Origin: Tsuneonella litorea
GTDB lineage: Bacteria; Pseudomonadota; Alphaproteobacteria; Sphingomonadales; Sphingomonadaceae
NCBI RefSeq assembly: GCF_025154015.1
Contig: NZ_JAOAMV010000001.1
Location: 124,001-188,000 of the forward strand
DNA length: 64,000 nt
Direction of reading: 5' to 3'
Shown here: positions 1-9,000 of the stretch, piece after piece
How positions within the stretch are numbered: position 1 is the first letter of the stretch
Layout: each line of letters starts with the position of its first letter
The notes under the pieces: generated by a model
What the model was told of the DNA's origin: nothing
The model's database searches: none
Seen by the model: the letters and a program-made list of their open reading frames with translations, nothing else
Translations under genes and position numbers: made by a program

Positions 1-605
1 GCCAGGGGCTCTATCCGGAGTTCTACTTTTTCGATTGCCACAGCTGCCACCGGCCGATCACCGACGGGCCGCAGCGGCGGCTGACCTTCGAGACCAATCC
101 CGGCCGCCCGATCCCCTTCGCCACTCCGCCGTTCAACGACGAGAACATGATCATGCTCTCGGTCGCCGCGCGCACGCTGGCGCCGGACCAGGCAGCCGGG
201 TTCAACCAGGCCACCGCCGCCTTTCACCGCGCGATGGGACAGGGACGGCCCCAGACCGTCGCCGCCGCCCAGCAACTCGAGGCCGCGGCAGGCGCCTTGT
301 CCGATGCGTTGTCGCGGCGCGGCTATGGGGCAGCCGACGGCTTCCGCGTGGTCGCGGCGATCGCCGACCGGACCACCGCCCCCCGGTTCACCGACTACGC
401 GGGGTCCGCGCAGGCGGTCATGGCGGTCGACACGCTGCTGAACGCGATGGTCCGCGAAGGCAGGGTCACGGTCGGCGCAGCGGCGGGCATCCGCGCGTCG
501 ATCAACCGCGCCTATACCGCGGTCGCCACGCCCGAAAGCTACAACCCGGGCGCGTTCCGGGCCGCGCTTTCCCAGGCGGCCCGCAGCATAGGCGCGCTGC
601 AATGA
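1..605 (+). CDS. c-type cytochrome, C-terminal part (cut by window start)
   Basis: The reading frame is open from base 3 to the TGA at 603-605, so the N-terminus lies outside the window. The visible part is about 200 residues. Near its start is a single heme-c attachment motif, CHSCH, in the setting FFDCHSCHRPITDG; the rest is an alanine-rich, probably helical region without further CXXCH. CXXCH binds heme covalently, so the protein should act outside the cytoplasmic membrane. More hemes may lie upstream. Its stop overlaps the ATG of the next gene by four bases, so the two are probably translated together. Together with the multiheme cytochromes downstream, this suggests a role in periplasmic or outer-membrane electron transfer. 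I do not recognise the exact family. Confidence 0.75.
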   Translation, partial: QGLYPEFYFFDCHSCHRPITDGPQRRLTFETNPGRPIPFATPPFNDENMIMLSVAARTLAPDQAAGFNQATAAFHRAMGQGRPQTVAAAQQLEAAAGALSDALSRRGYGAADGFRVVAAIADRTTAPRFTDYAGSAQAVMAVDTLLNAMVREGRVTVGAAAGIRASINRAYTAVATPESYNPGAFRAALSQAARSIGALQ

Positions 606-2578
606 GGGTATCCCGCCGCACCGGCTGCCTGGCGATCGCGTTGCTGACGCTCGGTTCGTGCGGCGGCGGCGGCAGCAGCGGTTCGGGGGGATCGGCCGCG
701 GCCCCCGCGCCCGCGACGCCCACGACGCCCGCGGCGGTCTACGCCGCCCCGACCCAGGACGCGTTGAGCGTCGCCGAGGTCCAGAGGATCATCGCCCAGG
801 CGGTCGGCGAGGCCGACGCCCGCAAGCGCCCGGCGACGATCGCGGTGACCGACCGGGTCGGCAACGTCCTCGCCGTGTTCGTGATGAACGGCACGATCAA
901 CCGCTCGCTCACCAGCCGCCTGACCGCGACGGGCGTGCTGAACGACAAGGACGTCGATCTCCAGGGCACCAACGTCGATTCGGTGATCGCGGCGATCTCC
1001 AAGGCGCTGACGGGGGCCTACCTGTCGTCGGGCGGCAACGCCTTCTCCACCCGCACCGCAAGCGAGATCGTCCAGTCCAACTTCCCCCCCGCCCCCAACA
1101 CCGTGGGGATCGAAAGCGGACCGCTCTCGGGGGTGCAGTTCAGCCAACTGCCGTGCTCGGACCTCAACACCCGGTTCGTGGCGGGCGGCGGCCCCGGAGC
1201 GTTCATCGGTCCCAAGCGCGCCCCGCTCGGCCTCGCAGCCGACCCAGGCGGGTTTCCGCTGTACAAGAACGGCGTGCTCGTCGGCGGGATCGGCGTCATG
1301 GCGGACGGCGACTACGCGTTCGATACCAACGTGACCGACCTGCTGGTCGACGACGAGGAGGCGATCGCACTTGCCGGGCTGCAGGGCTTCGCCGCACCGG
1401 ATTCGATCGTCGCGGACAGGATAACCGTCGATGGCGTGTCGCTGCGCTACAGCGACATGCGCGTTGCCGACCTGCACCCCCTGAAAAACGACTTTGCGGC
1501 GATCCAGGGCACGATCGGGCTTCTCGTCGGGGTAACCGGCTACAACAACGCGGCGATCATCCCCGGCACGCCCTACGGCACCGAGGCCAGCGGCTATCGC
1601 GCCGCCACCCCGGCGGAATTCGCCTTTCCGGACGCGTTCGTGCTTTCGAACGGCAGCGGCGCGAACCGCTACCCGATCCGCGGCGGAACCGACGCGGGCA
1701 GCGTCGCGCAACCGCTCACCGCCGCCGAATCGCGCGCAATCCTGGAAGAAGCCTACCGGGTGATGAGCCGCGCACGCGCGCAGATCCGCCGGCCGCTCGA
1801 CAGCCGGGCGCAGGTGACAATCAGCCTCGTCGATACCAACGGCAGTGTGCTGGGCATCGTCCGCGCACCCGATGCGCCCATTTTCGGCACCGACGTTTCG
1901 CTGCAGAAGGCGCGCACGGTGACTTTCTTCTCGGGGCCCAACGCGGCGAGCGACCTGCTCGGCAATCCGGATGCCGAAGTCGCCAACTACGTCGCGCGCG
2001 CGCGCACCTTCTTCAACGATACCACCGCCCTCACCGGGAAGTGGGCGTTTGGTGCGCGCTCGATCGGAAACCTCGCCCGACCGCATTTCCCCGATGGCGA
2101 AGCCGGCCGCCCCGAGGGACCGTTCGGGCGCCCGATCGAGGATTTCAATCCGTTCGCCACCGGTTTGCAGGTGGCTCTGATCAAGTCGAACGTGCTCCAG
2201 CACGCGCTGTTCACCGAGGGCAAGCCGTTCAACGACACCCAGCCGCAGTGCACGCTCCTGCCGCCCGCGCCAAACGGCAAGCCGCGGCTGGCGAACGGGA
2301 TGCAGATCTTCTCGGGGGGCGTGCCGATCTACCGCAACGGACAGCTCGTCGGCGGGATCGGCGTGTCGGGCGACGGCATCGACCAGGACGACATGATCAG
2401 CTTCCTCGGCGTGCACAACGGCGGGCAGCGCGTGGGCGCCATCGGCAACGCCCCGATCCCGATGCGCGCCGACCAGATCGTCATCCCGATCGGGGCCGGC
2501 GTGCGGCTGCGCTACGTCAACTGCCCGTTCGCGCCGTTCCTCGACACCAACGACCAGAACGCCTGCCAGGGATTGTAG
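602..2578 (+). CDS. lipoprotein with two GlcG/HbpS-type (heme-binding-like) domains
   Basis: The product has 658 residues. The ATG at 602 is preferred because it overlaps the upstream stop (ATGA) and starts a lipoprotein signal with lipobox LGSC followed by a glycine/serine-rich linker. Two copies of a GlcG/HbpS (DUF336) domain follow. Each ends in the family's signature, seen here as YKNGVLVGGIGV and YRNGQLVGGIGV. HbpS proteins bind heme or sense redox stress and GlcG is of unknown function, so a precise role cannot be given. The lipobox predicts membrane anchoring in the periplasm or outer membrane. Being coupled to a c-type cytochrome gene makes a heme- or redox-linked role plausible. Confidence 0.8.
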   Translation: MRVSRRTGCLAIALLTLGSCGGGGSSGSGGSAAAPAPATPTTPAAVYAAPTQDALSVAEVQRIIAQAVGEADARKRPATIAVTDRVGNVLAVFVMNGTINRSLTSRLTATGVLNDKDVDLQGTNVDSVIAAISKALTGAYLSSGGNAFSTRTASEIVQSNFPPAPNTVGIESGPLSGVQFSQLPCSDLNTRFVAGGGPGAFIGPKRAPLGLAADPGGFPLYKNGVLVGGIGVMADGDYAFDTNVTDLLVDDEEAIALAGLQGFAAPDSIVADRITVDGVSLRYSDMRVADLHPLKNDFAAIQGTIGLLVGVTGYNNAAIIPGTPYGTEASGYRAATPAEFAFPDAFVLSNGSGANRYPIRGGTDAGSVAQPLTAAESRAILEEAYRVMSRARAQIRRPLDSRAQVTISLVDTNGSVLGIVRAPDAPIFGTDVSLQKARTVTFFSGPNAASDLLGNPDAEVANYVARARTFFNDTTALTGKWAFGARSIGNLARPHFPDGEAGRPEGPFGRPIEDFNPFATGLQVALIKSNVLQHALFTEGKPFNDTQPQCTLLPPAPNGKPRLANGMQIFSGGVPIYRNGQLVGGIGVSGDGIDQDDMISFLGVHNGGQRVGAIGNAPIPMRADQIVIPIGAGVRLRYVNCPFAPFLDTNDQNACQGL

Positions 2579-2611
2579 GGCGAACGCTTCGCCGGGCGGC
2601 GCGCGGCGCGG

Positions 2612-3325
2612 TCAGATTCGCCTTGCGCAGATTTCGAGGCCGAGGTTGGTTAGGTCGTCGCCGATCGCGTTCATGAACAGGACCAGCCCGGCCCGTTCCT
2701 CTTCGGTGAATTGACCTGCAAGGTCCGCCGATTGCGAGGCATCGTTGTAGGTGTTGCGCATCGACGAACTGACCAGGATCGTCGCGATCGCCGGGTTCCC
2801 CATCCGGTCAACCGACGTGTAGGCCGAATCGGGATCGGTGCGGAAGTCGAAGCTCGTCCCCGTAGTGGCCGCGAGCTGTGGGTTGCCCGTCGGTTTGGCA
2901 AGGAAGGGAAACGTCGTCGTCGGCGCCGGGAAGCTGCGCGGCGGATTGAGCGGCAGATTGGCGAAGGTCCTCAGGCTCTGGCCGCTTTCGGTGAGATCGA
3001 GGAACAGCATGGCCACCATGATATCGACCACCTGATCGTCCGGAATCCGCCCGTTCGGAAAGCCCGCAGGACGCGACAGGTCGAGCACCAGCGCGTCCGG
3101 AGTCGCGATGAGCTGCCGCACGCTCATCCCCATGCCCGGCACGGCCTGCGTGAAGCAGGGCTCCACGTTGTAACTGAACGCGCTTTGCCCCCCGCCGCTG
3201 CCGATGGTCGGGGTCGGCGTGGGTCCGGGCGCCGGGGTGGCAGTGGGCGCCGGGCTGTCACCGCCGCCGCAGCTTGCGAGGAGCGCGGCCGAGGCGGCTG
3301 CGGCGAGGAGTGCGAGCTTGCGCAT
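2612..3325 (-). CDS. lipoprotein resembling the C-terminal half of DUF4331
   Basis: The product has 237 residues. The start at 3325 is chosen because the preceding gene ends there (TGATG) and it begins a clear lipoprotein signal, MRKLALLAAAASAALLASC, followed by a Pro/Thr-rich linker. The segment VDRMGNPAIATILVSS is like the 'RMGNPLxNE' hallmark of DUF4331 proteins, which normally follows the 'WATTSR' segment in the same chain. Here that segment ends the neighbouring gene (3325-3990). I therefore read the pair as a DUF4331 protein divided into two polypeptides. The function of DUF4331 is unknown. The lipoprotein signal places this half in the periplasm or outer membrane. Confidence 0.65.
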   Translation of the reverse strand: MRKLALLAAAASAALLASCGGGDSPAPTATPAPGPTPTPTIGSGGGQSAFSYNVEPCFTQAVPGMGMSVRQLIATPDALVLDLSRPAGFPNGRIPDDQVVDIMVAMLFLDLTESGQSLRTFANLPLNPPRSFPAPTTTFPFLAKPTGNPQLAATTGTSFDFRTDPDSAYTSVDRMGNPAIATILVSSSMRNTYNDASQSADLAGQFTEEERAGLVLFMNAIGDDLTNLGLEICARRI

Positions 3326-3990
3326 CAGATCTGCCCTCCGATTCGGCTCGTGGTCGACCATATCCGCACGGTTCCCGTGCCGTTGGCGATGCGGCTTTGG
3401 GGAATCGAGATCACGAAACCCGTGTCGTTCTGGTTATCGAAGAAATCGCGCGTGTTGTTGAACCGCACCTGCCCGGTCGGGCGGATCTGTCGAAAGCCCA
3501 CCAGATCGAAGGTGAACGGATCGTCGAAAAGGCCGGCCCGGGCCGTGACGCCATCCTTCGTCAAGTTCGTCTCGACCGGGCCTTCGAGGGTCCCGTTCAC
3601 ACCCGGCAGACCTTCGAACCGCACCCCGAATTCGTTGGCCCTCGTGCCGGCGCCGAAACGCACGCGAATCGCGACTTCCGGGGTATCGTCGGGCGGCGCC
3701 GTCGATATCAGAACCTTGTACAGGACGTTCCGGTCGTAGAATGCGGGCGCCGTGTTGACGTTGGGCCCGGCAAAAGTGACCGACAGGTTGACCATTCCGT
3801 TGGCGTGCCAGGCGTACACGTCGGCGATGTCGGCCGGCAGATCGGGCGTCTGATCGACGGTCGGGTCGGTGCGCGCAGGCGGGTCGAAGTGGTCGGCTGC
3901 ACGGTTGGGCGCTCCCGTCAGCGCGACCAGAGCGAGGGCTCCGACCACGGAAGCCCCTGCACCTACAGCTATTTTCCCAATTCTGGGCAT
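3325..3990 (-). CDS. exported protein resembling the N-terminal half of DUF4331
   Basis: The product has 221 residues. The start at 3990 is supported by a GGAG about eight bases upstream and by a hydrophobic N-terminal signal. The mature part opens with AADHFDPPARTDPTVD and DLPADIADVYAWH, which resembles the DUF4331 N-terminus (a His/Asp-rich start followed by D-hyd-Y-A-hyd). It ends with VRIWSTTSRIGGQI, the point where DUF4331 proteins normally continue into 'RMGNP'. That continuation is in the next gene, whose ATG overlaps this stop. The genes are certainly co-translated and probably form one functional unit. No function is established. The pair is transcribed opposite to the surrounding cytochrome and barrel genes. 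Confidence 0.65.
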   Translation of the reverse strand: MPRIGKIAVGAGASVVGALALVALTGAPNRAADHFDPPARTDPTVDQTPDLPADIADVYAWHANGMVNLSVTFAGPNVNTAPAFYDRNVLYKVLISTAPPDDTPEVAIRVRFGAGTRANEFGVRFEGLPGVNGTLEGPVETNLTKDGVTARAGLFDDPFTFDLVGFRQIRPTGQVRFNNTRDFFDNQNDTGFVISIPQSRIANGTGTVRIWSTTSRIGGQI

Positions 3991-4072
3991 CGACGTTTCT
4001 CCCCGCGTCTGGTGCGCGTCCCTCCATCGAAGCGGTGGCATTCTCGGCCCTCAGCGAGATTCCGCAAGTTCG

Positions 4073-4084
4073 CAATTGCAATTG
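4073..4084. promoter_or_regulatory. 12-bp perfect palindrome in divergent promoter region
   Basis: CAATTGCAATTG reads the same on both strands and lies in the 140-base gap between the DUF4331 pair (minus) and the beta-barrel gene (plus). Its position would suit an operator for either or both. No regulator is assigned. Confidence 0.3.
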
Positions 4085-4130
4085 TGGCAGATTTTCCTCA
4101 CTTTTCCGAGTGGGAAGGGGCAAAATTCCT

Positions 4131-6002
4131 ATGACTGCCGCGCTGACACTGCTGTCCGCACTGGCTCTGTCCTTGCAGGCGGAGGCCCCGCCGCCCGCCG
4201 CCGAGGCCGATTCGCTGCCCCCCGATGCCACCGACTCGCGGTCCGAGACGATGTCCGGCGAAGCGGGCGATCCGCCGCCCGTCGACAACGAATCGATCGA
4301 CGGCCGGCGCCGCCCCGGGTACGACGCCCCGCTGCCCGACCGCCTGACGCAGGACAACCCGGGCGCGGTGCGCGCGCCCCCGCCCGAAGCATTCCCGACC
4401 GATCAGGTTCCCATCCCCGATCGCTGGCGGCTGATCGAGTCGCTGGGTGTCGTCAAGGAGCGCTGGTTCGATCCCTATCACCAGAACACGCTGAAGGGCG
4501 ACCGGCCGCTCGACCCGGAGAAATGGCCGCTGATCACCGGACACGACTGGTTCTTCTCCGCCAACCTGATCAGCGACACCGTGATCGAACCGCGGACGTT
4601 TCCGATACCCGTCGGGCTGCAGACGACCGAGCGCCCAGGCAGCCTCGACGTGTTCGGAAAGGACGCGAGCTACCTGCTGTCGCAGACCTTCATCGTCGGG
4701 GCCGCGCTGACCAAGGGTTCGACCGCCTTCAAGCCGCCCGAGATCGAGTATCGCCTGGCGCTGGCCGTCAACGTCAATTACGCGAACGTGCCCGAGCGGC
4801 GCGTGCTGCTGGTCGAACCCTCGGCCCCCAGCCACCGGTTCGACCACTTCGTCGGGGTCCAGGAAGCGTTCGTCGACTATCACATCCGCAATACCTCGGA
4901 TCGCTACGACTTCGATTCGATCCGCGTGGGGATCCAGCCGTTCCAGGCCGATTTCCGCGGCTTCCTGTTCAACGACCAGAACCTGGGCATCCGGCTGTTC
5001 GGCAACCGCGACAACAACCGCTTCCAGTACAACCTGGCCGCTTTCTGGCGCATATCGAAGGACACCAATTCCGGCCTCAATGACCTGACCACGCGGCCGC
5101 GCGACGACTGGCTGTTCGTGGCCAACGTCTATCGCCAGGATTTCCTCATTCCCGCGCTGACGAGCCAGGTCACCGTCGCCTACAACATGAACCGCGAAGG
5201 CGACGAGTATTCCGAGGACAAGAACGGGTTCCCGGTGCGCCCCGCGCTGCTCGGCAACATCCGGCCGCGCAACTACGACGTCGTCTACGTCGGCTACAAC
5301 GCCGACGGCCGGATCGGCCGCATCAACCTCACCGCGAGCGCCTACGGGGCCTTCGGAGAGGACCGCTACAACTTCTTCACCGACAAGAGTGCCGTGATCC
5401 GGGCATTCTTCGGCGCCGCCGAATTGAGCTACGACCGCGACTGGATGCGCTTTCGGCTGTCCGGCCTGTGGGCGAGCGGCGATCACGATCCGTATGACAA
5501 TCGCGAAGGCGGCTTCGACGCGGTGTTCGAGAATCCGGTCTTCGCGGGCGCCGACACCAGCTACTGGATTCGCCAGGCGATCCCGTTTGCGGGCGGCAGC
5601 CGCGCGGTTCTGGTCAACGGGCGGAACGGCATCCTCAATTCGCTTCGCTCTTCCAAGGAAGAAGGGCAGTCGAACTTCAATAACCCCGGAACCATGCTGG
5701 TCGGCCTTGGCGCCGACTTCGACGTCCTGCCGACGCTGCGCGTTTCGGCCAACGCCAACCACCTGTGGTTCGAGGACACGATCACGCTGCAGGTGCTGCG
5801 CAACGAGGGTTCGATTCCGCGTGAGATCGGGTGGGACCTGTCGGCCTCCGCGATCTGGCGTCCGTGGGCCAACCAGAACGCGGTTGCCCGCCTGTCCGCC
5901 GCGGCGCTCGTGCCGGGAGCGGGTTTCCGCGACCTGTTCGGCAATTCCAACGGCAACCGGAATTACTACTCGGTGCTCGCCAACGTGGTACTGAGTTACT
6001 GA
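4131..6002 (+). CDS. outer-membrane beta-barrel protein of the cytochrome locus
   Basis: The product has 623 residues. The ATG at 4131 has an AAGGGG sequence upstream and starts a short signal peptide (TAALTLLSALALSLQA). An acidic, proline-rich linker of about 90 residues follows. The rest has alternating polar/hydrophobic segments rich in Tyr, Phe, Asn and Arg, typical of amphipathic strands, and ends in the barrel-like strand VLANVVLSY with a terminal aromatic residue. I see no cysteine motifs. Its TGA overlaps the ATG of the decaheme gene by one base, so the two are co-translated. MtrB-type barrels that encase a decaheme cytochrome are similar in size and context, but no sequence relation to MtrB is evident to me. 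An alternative is an ordinary porin. Confidence 0.7.
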   Translation: MTAALTLLSALALSLQAEAPPPAAEADSLPPDATDSRSETMSGEAGDPPPVDNESIDGRRRPGYDAPLPDRLTQDNPGAVRAPPPEAFPTDQVPIPDRWRLIESLGVVKERWFDPYHQNTLKGDRPLDPEKWPLITGHDWFFSANLISDTVIEPRTFPIPVGLQTTERPGSLDVFGKDASYLLSQTFIVGAALTKGSTAFKPPEIEYRLALAVNVNYANVPERRVLLVEPSAPSHRFDHFVGVQEAFVDYHIRNTSDRYDFDSIRVGIQPFQADFRGFLFNDQNLGIRLFGNRDNNRFQYNLAAFWRISKDTNSGLNDLTTRPRDDWLFVANVYRQDFLIPALTSQVTVAYNMNREGDEYSEDKNGFPVRPALLGNIRPRNYDVVYVGYNADGRIGRINLTASAYGAFGEDRYNFFTDKSAVIRAFFGAAELSYDRDWMRFRLSGLWASGDHDPYDNREGGFDAVFENPVFAGADTSYWIRQAIPFAGGSRAVLVNGRNGILNSLRSSKEEGQSNFNNPGTMLVGLGADFDVLPTLRVSANANHLWFEDTITLQVLRNEGSIPREIGWDLSASAIWRPWANQNAVARLSAAALVPGAGFRDLFGNSNGNRNYYSVLANVVLSY

Positions 6003-9000
6003 TGCGGGCCGATCGCCTCCTCGCGTTGTTCGCGCTTGTCGTCCTCGCCTGCGGGATCGGATGGTCGACCTCGCGGGCGTCCGAGGGCGAGACGCCGGTC
6101 AAGCGCACCTACCCGGTCTACCCGGCCGCGCCGCTGACGCAGACCATCGCCGAGATGGCCGGCAAGAGCGACGGCTGCACCAGCTGCCATGTCGCCAGCG
6201 ATGCGCCGACGATGCACCTGTCGCCTGCCGTTCGCCTGGGCTGCACCGATTGCCACGGCGGCGACGCGGCGGTCGTCGGCAATCCGCAGCTCGACCGCGA
6301 CGATCCGGCCTATGTCGCGGCGCGCGACGCGGCGCACGTGCTGCCCACCTACCCCGAGAGTTGGCACTTTCCGTCCTCGGCGAATCCCAGGCGCAGCTAC
6401 GCCCTGCTCAACAACGAGGCACCCGAGTTCGTCCGCTTCGTCAACCCGAGTGACTACCGCGTCGCGCGCGAGGCGTGCGGGGCGTGCCATCTTCCGGTGA
6501 TCGAGGCGGCCGAACGGTCGTTGATGGCAACCGGCGCGATGCTGTGGGGCGGCGCATCGTACAACAACGGGATCGTCCCTTTCAAAAGCTACATCTTCGG
6601 CGAAGCCTTCACCCGCGAGGGCGAAGCGGCAAAGGTGGTCAGCGCAGGCGACCCGCCCGGCACCGTCACCGAAAAGCAGAAGGACCGCGGCGCGCTCGCC
6701 GCGCTCTATCCGCTGCCTACCTGGCACGTGGTTCCGCCGGCCGACGTGTTCCGTGTGTTCGAGCGCGGCGGGCGCACGATCAATTCGGTGTTCCCGGAGA
6801 TCGGGCTGCCCAACGTCACCGGGCAGATCCAGCGGCTCGACGAGCCGGGCCGCCCCGACCTCAAGCAGTCGAACCGCGGCCCGGGCACGGGACTGCGCGT
6901 GGCCATCCCGGTGCTCAACATCCACAAGACGCGGCTCAACGATCCGTTCACCTGGTTCATGGGGACCAACGATCAGCCGGGCGACTATCGCCATTCCGGC
7001 TGCGCGAGCTGCCACGTCGTCTACGCCAACGACCGCGAACCGCGCCATTCGCTGACCTACGCCCAGTACGGACGCGACGGCCAGACGATTACCGCGGACC
7101 CGACCATCGCCGACAAGTTCGAACACGGGGATGCCCACGGCGACGCGCACGACAAGGGCCATGGCGCGCTCAAGGACGGCCACGAAGGCGCGGAAGGCCA
7201 GGCCGCTGTCCGCGAAAAGGGCCATCCGCTCCAGCACGTGTTCACGCGATCGATTCCGACCGCACAGTGCATGAACTGCCACATGCACCAGCCCAACATC
7301 TTCCTGAACTCGTTCCTCGGCTACACGATGTGGGACTACGAGTCGGACGCGCCGGCGATGTGGCCCGAGACGCAGAAGTACCCGACCGCCGAGGAAGTGC
7401 GGGCGATCAACGCGCGCAATCCGGAGGGCGCTGCGCCCAAGGGCAAGTGGGCGGACATCGATTTCCTGCGCAACGTCTATGACCTCAATCCCAGCCTCAA
7501 GGACACCCAGTTCGCCGATTATCACGGCCACGGGTGGAATTTCCGCGGGGTGTTCAAGCGCGACCGCGAGGGCAACCTGCTGGACAAGGACGGCAACATC
7601 GTTTCGCCCGACGACCCCGAGAAGTGGCGCAAGGACGGCGAAGGCAAGTTCGTTCCCGCAGGCGTCAATCCCGGCAAGACCGTCCACCTGATGGACATCC
7701 ATGCCGAAAAGGGGATGCAGTGCGCCGACTGCCACTTCGCGCAGGATAGCCACGGCAACGGCCTGATCTACGGCGAGGTGGCGAACGCGATCGAGATCGG
7801 CTGCAAGGACTGCCACGGCACCGCCGACGCCTATCCCAACCTGCTCACCAGCGGCCCCGCAGCCCCGCCCAAGGGCAACAACCTGGCGCTGCTCCGCAAC
7901 CCGGACGGCCAGCGCCGCTTCGAGTGGACGTTCGACAGCGCCGGGCGACAGCAGCTCATCCAGCGGTCGATCATCGACCCGGACCTCGAATGGCGGGTCA
8001 GCCTGGTCAAGGACAGCGTCGACCCGGCGAGCCCGCGCTTCAACGCCAAGTCCGCCCGCGCCAAGCTGATGAGCGAGGAGGGTGCAGAGGACGGACTGTT
8101 CTCGTTCGGGCCGGGCATCGCGCCCGAGAACCGTGCGCACAAGGACAGCGAGATGGCGTGCTTCACCTGCCACCTCTCGTGGACCACCAGCTGCGGGGGG
8201 TGCCACCTGCCGATCGAGGCGAACTGGAAGACGACCGATCACCACTTCGAGGGCGAGACCACGCGCAACTTCGCCACCTACAACCCTCAGGTCGCGCGCG
8301 ACGAGATGTTCCAGCTGGGCAAGCACATGACCACCAAGGGCAACCAGACCGCCCCGGTCCGCTCCTCCAGCGCGCTGGTGCTGAGTTCGACGAACATCAA
8401 TCGCGAGCGGATCTACGTCCAGCAGCCGCCCATCAGTTCGATCGGATTTTCCAGCCAGGCGTTTGCCCCGCACTTCCCGCATACGGTGCGCACGACCGAG
8501 ACGAAGACCTGCTCGGACTGCCACCTGTCGGAGAAGGACGACAACAACGCGATCATGGCGCAGCTGCTGCTGCTCGGCACGAACTACGTCAATTTCGTCG
8601 GTCTCAACGCCTGGACCGGCCTGGAAGGCGGGTTCGAGGCCGTGCGGGTGACCGAGTGGGACGAACCGCAGGCGGTCCTCGGCAGCTACCTGCACAAGTA
8701 CGCCTATCCGGACTTCTATCGCGAGTTCGTCGACGATTACGGCCGCGAACTGAAGGACCGTACCCGCGGCCGGACATTCGACGGCAAGGTGTCTGGCGAA
8801 ACCCATTCGTTCGAGCAATTCGCCAACGTCGTGGAGGGCACCCGCGACCGCGTGGGATGCCTCCAGCTGCGCGGCGAGTACATGTTCGTCGCCGAAGGCA
8901 AGGGCGGTTTTCGGGTCTACGATGTCGCGACGATCGCCAACAAGGGCTTCTCCGAAAGGATCGTCACCGCACCGTTCTCCGCGCTGGGCCACGACACCCA

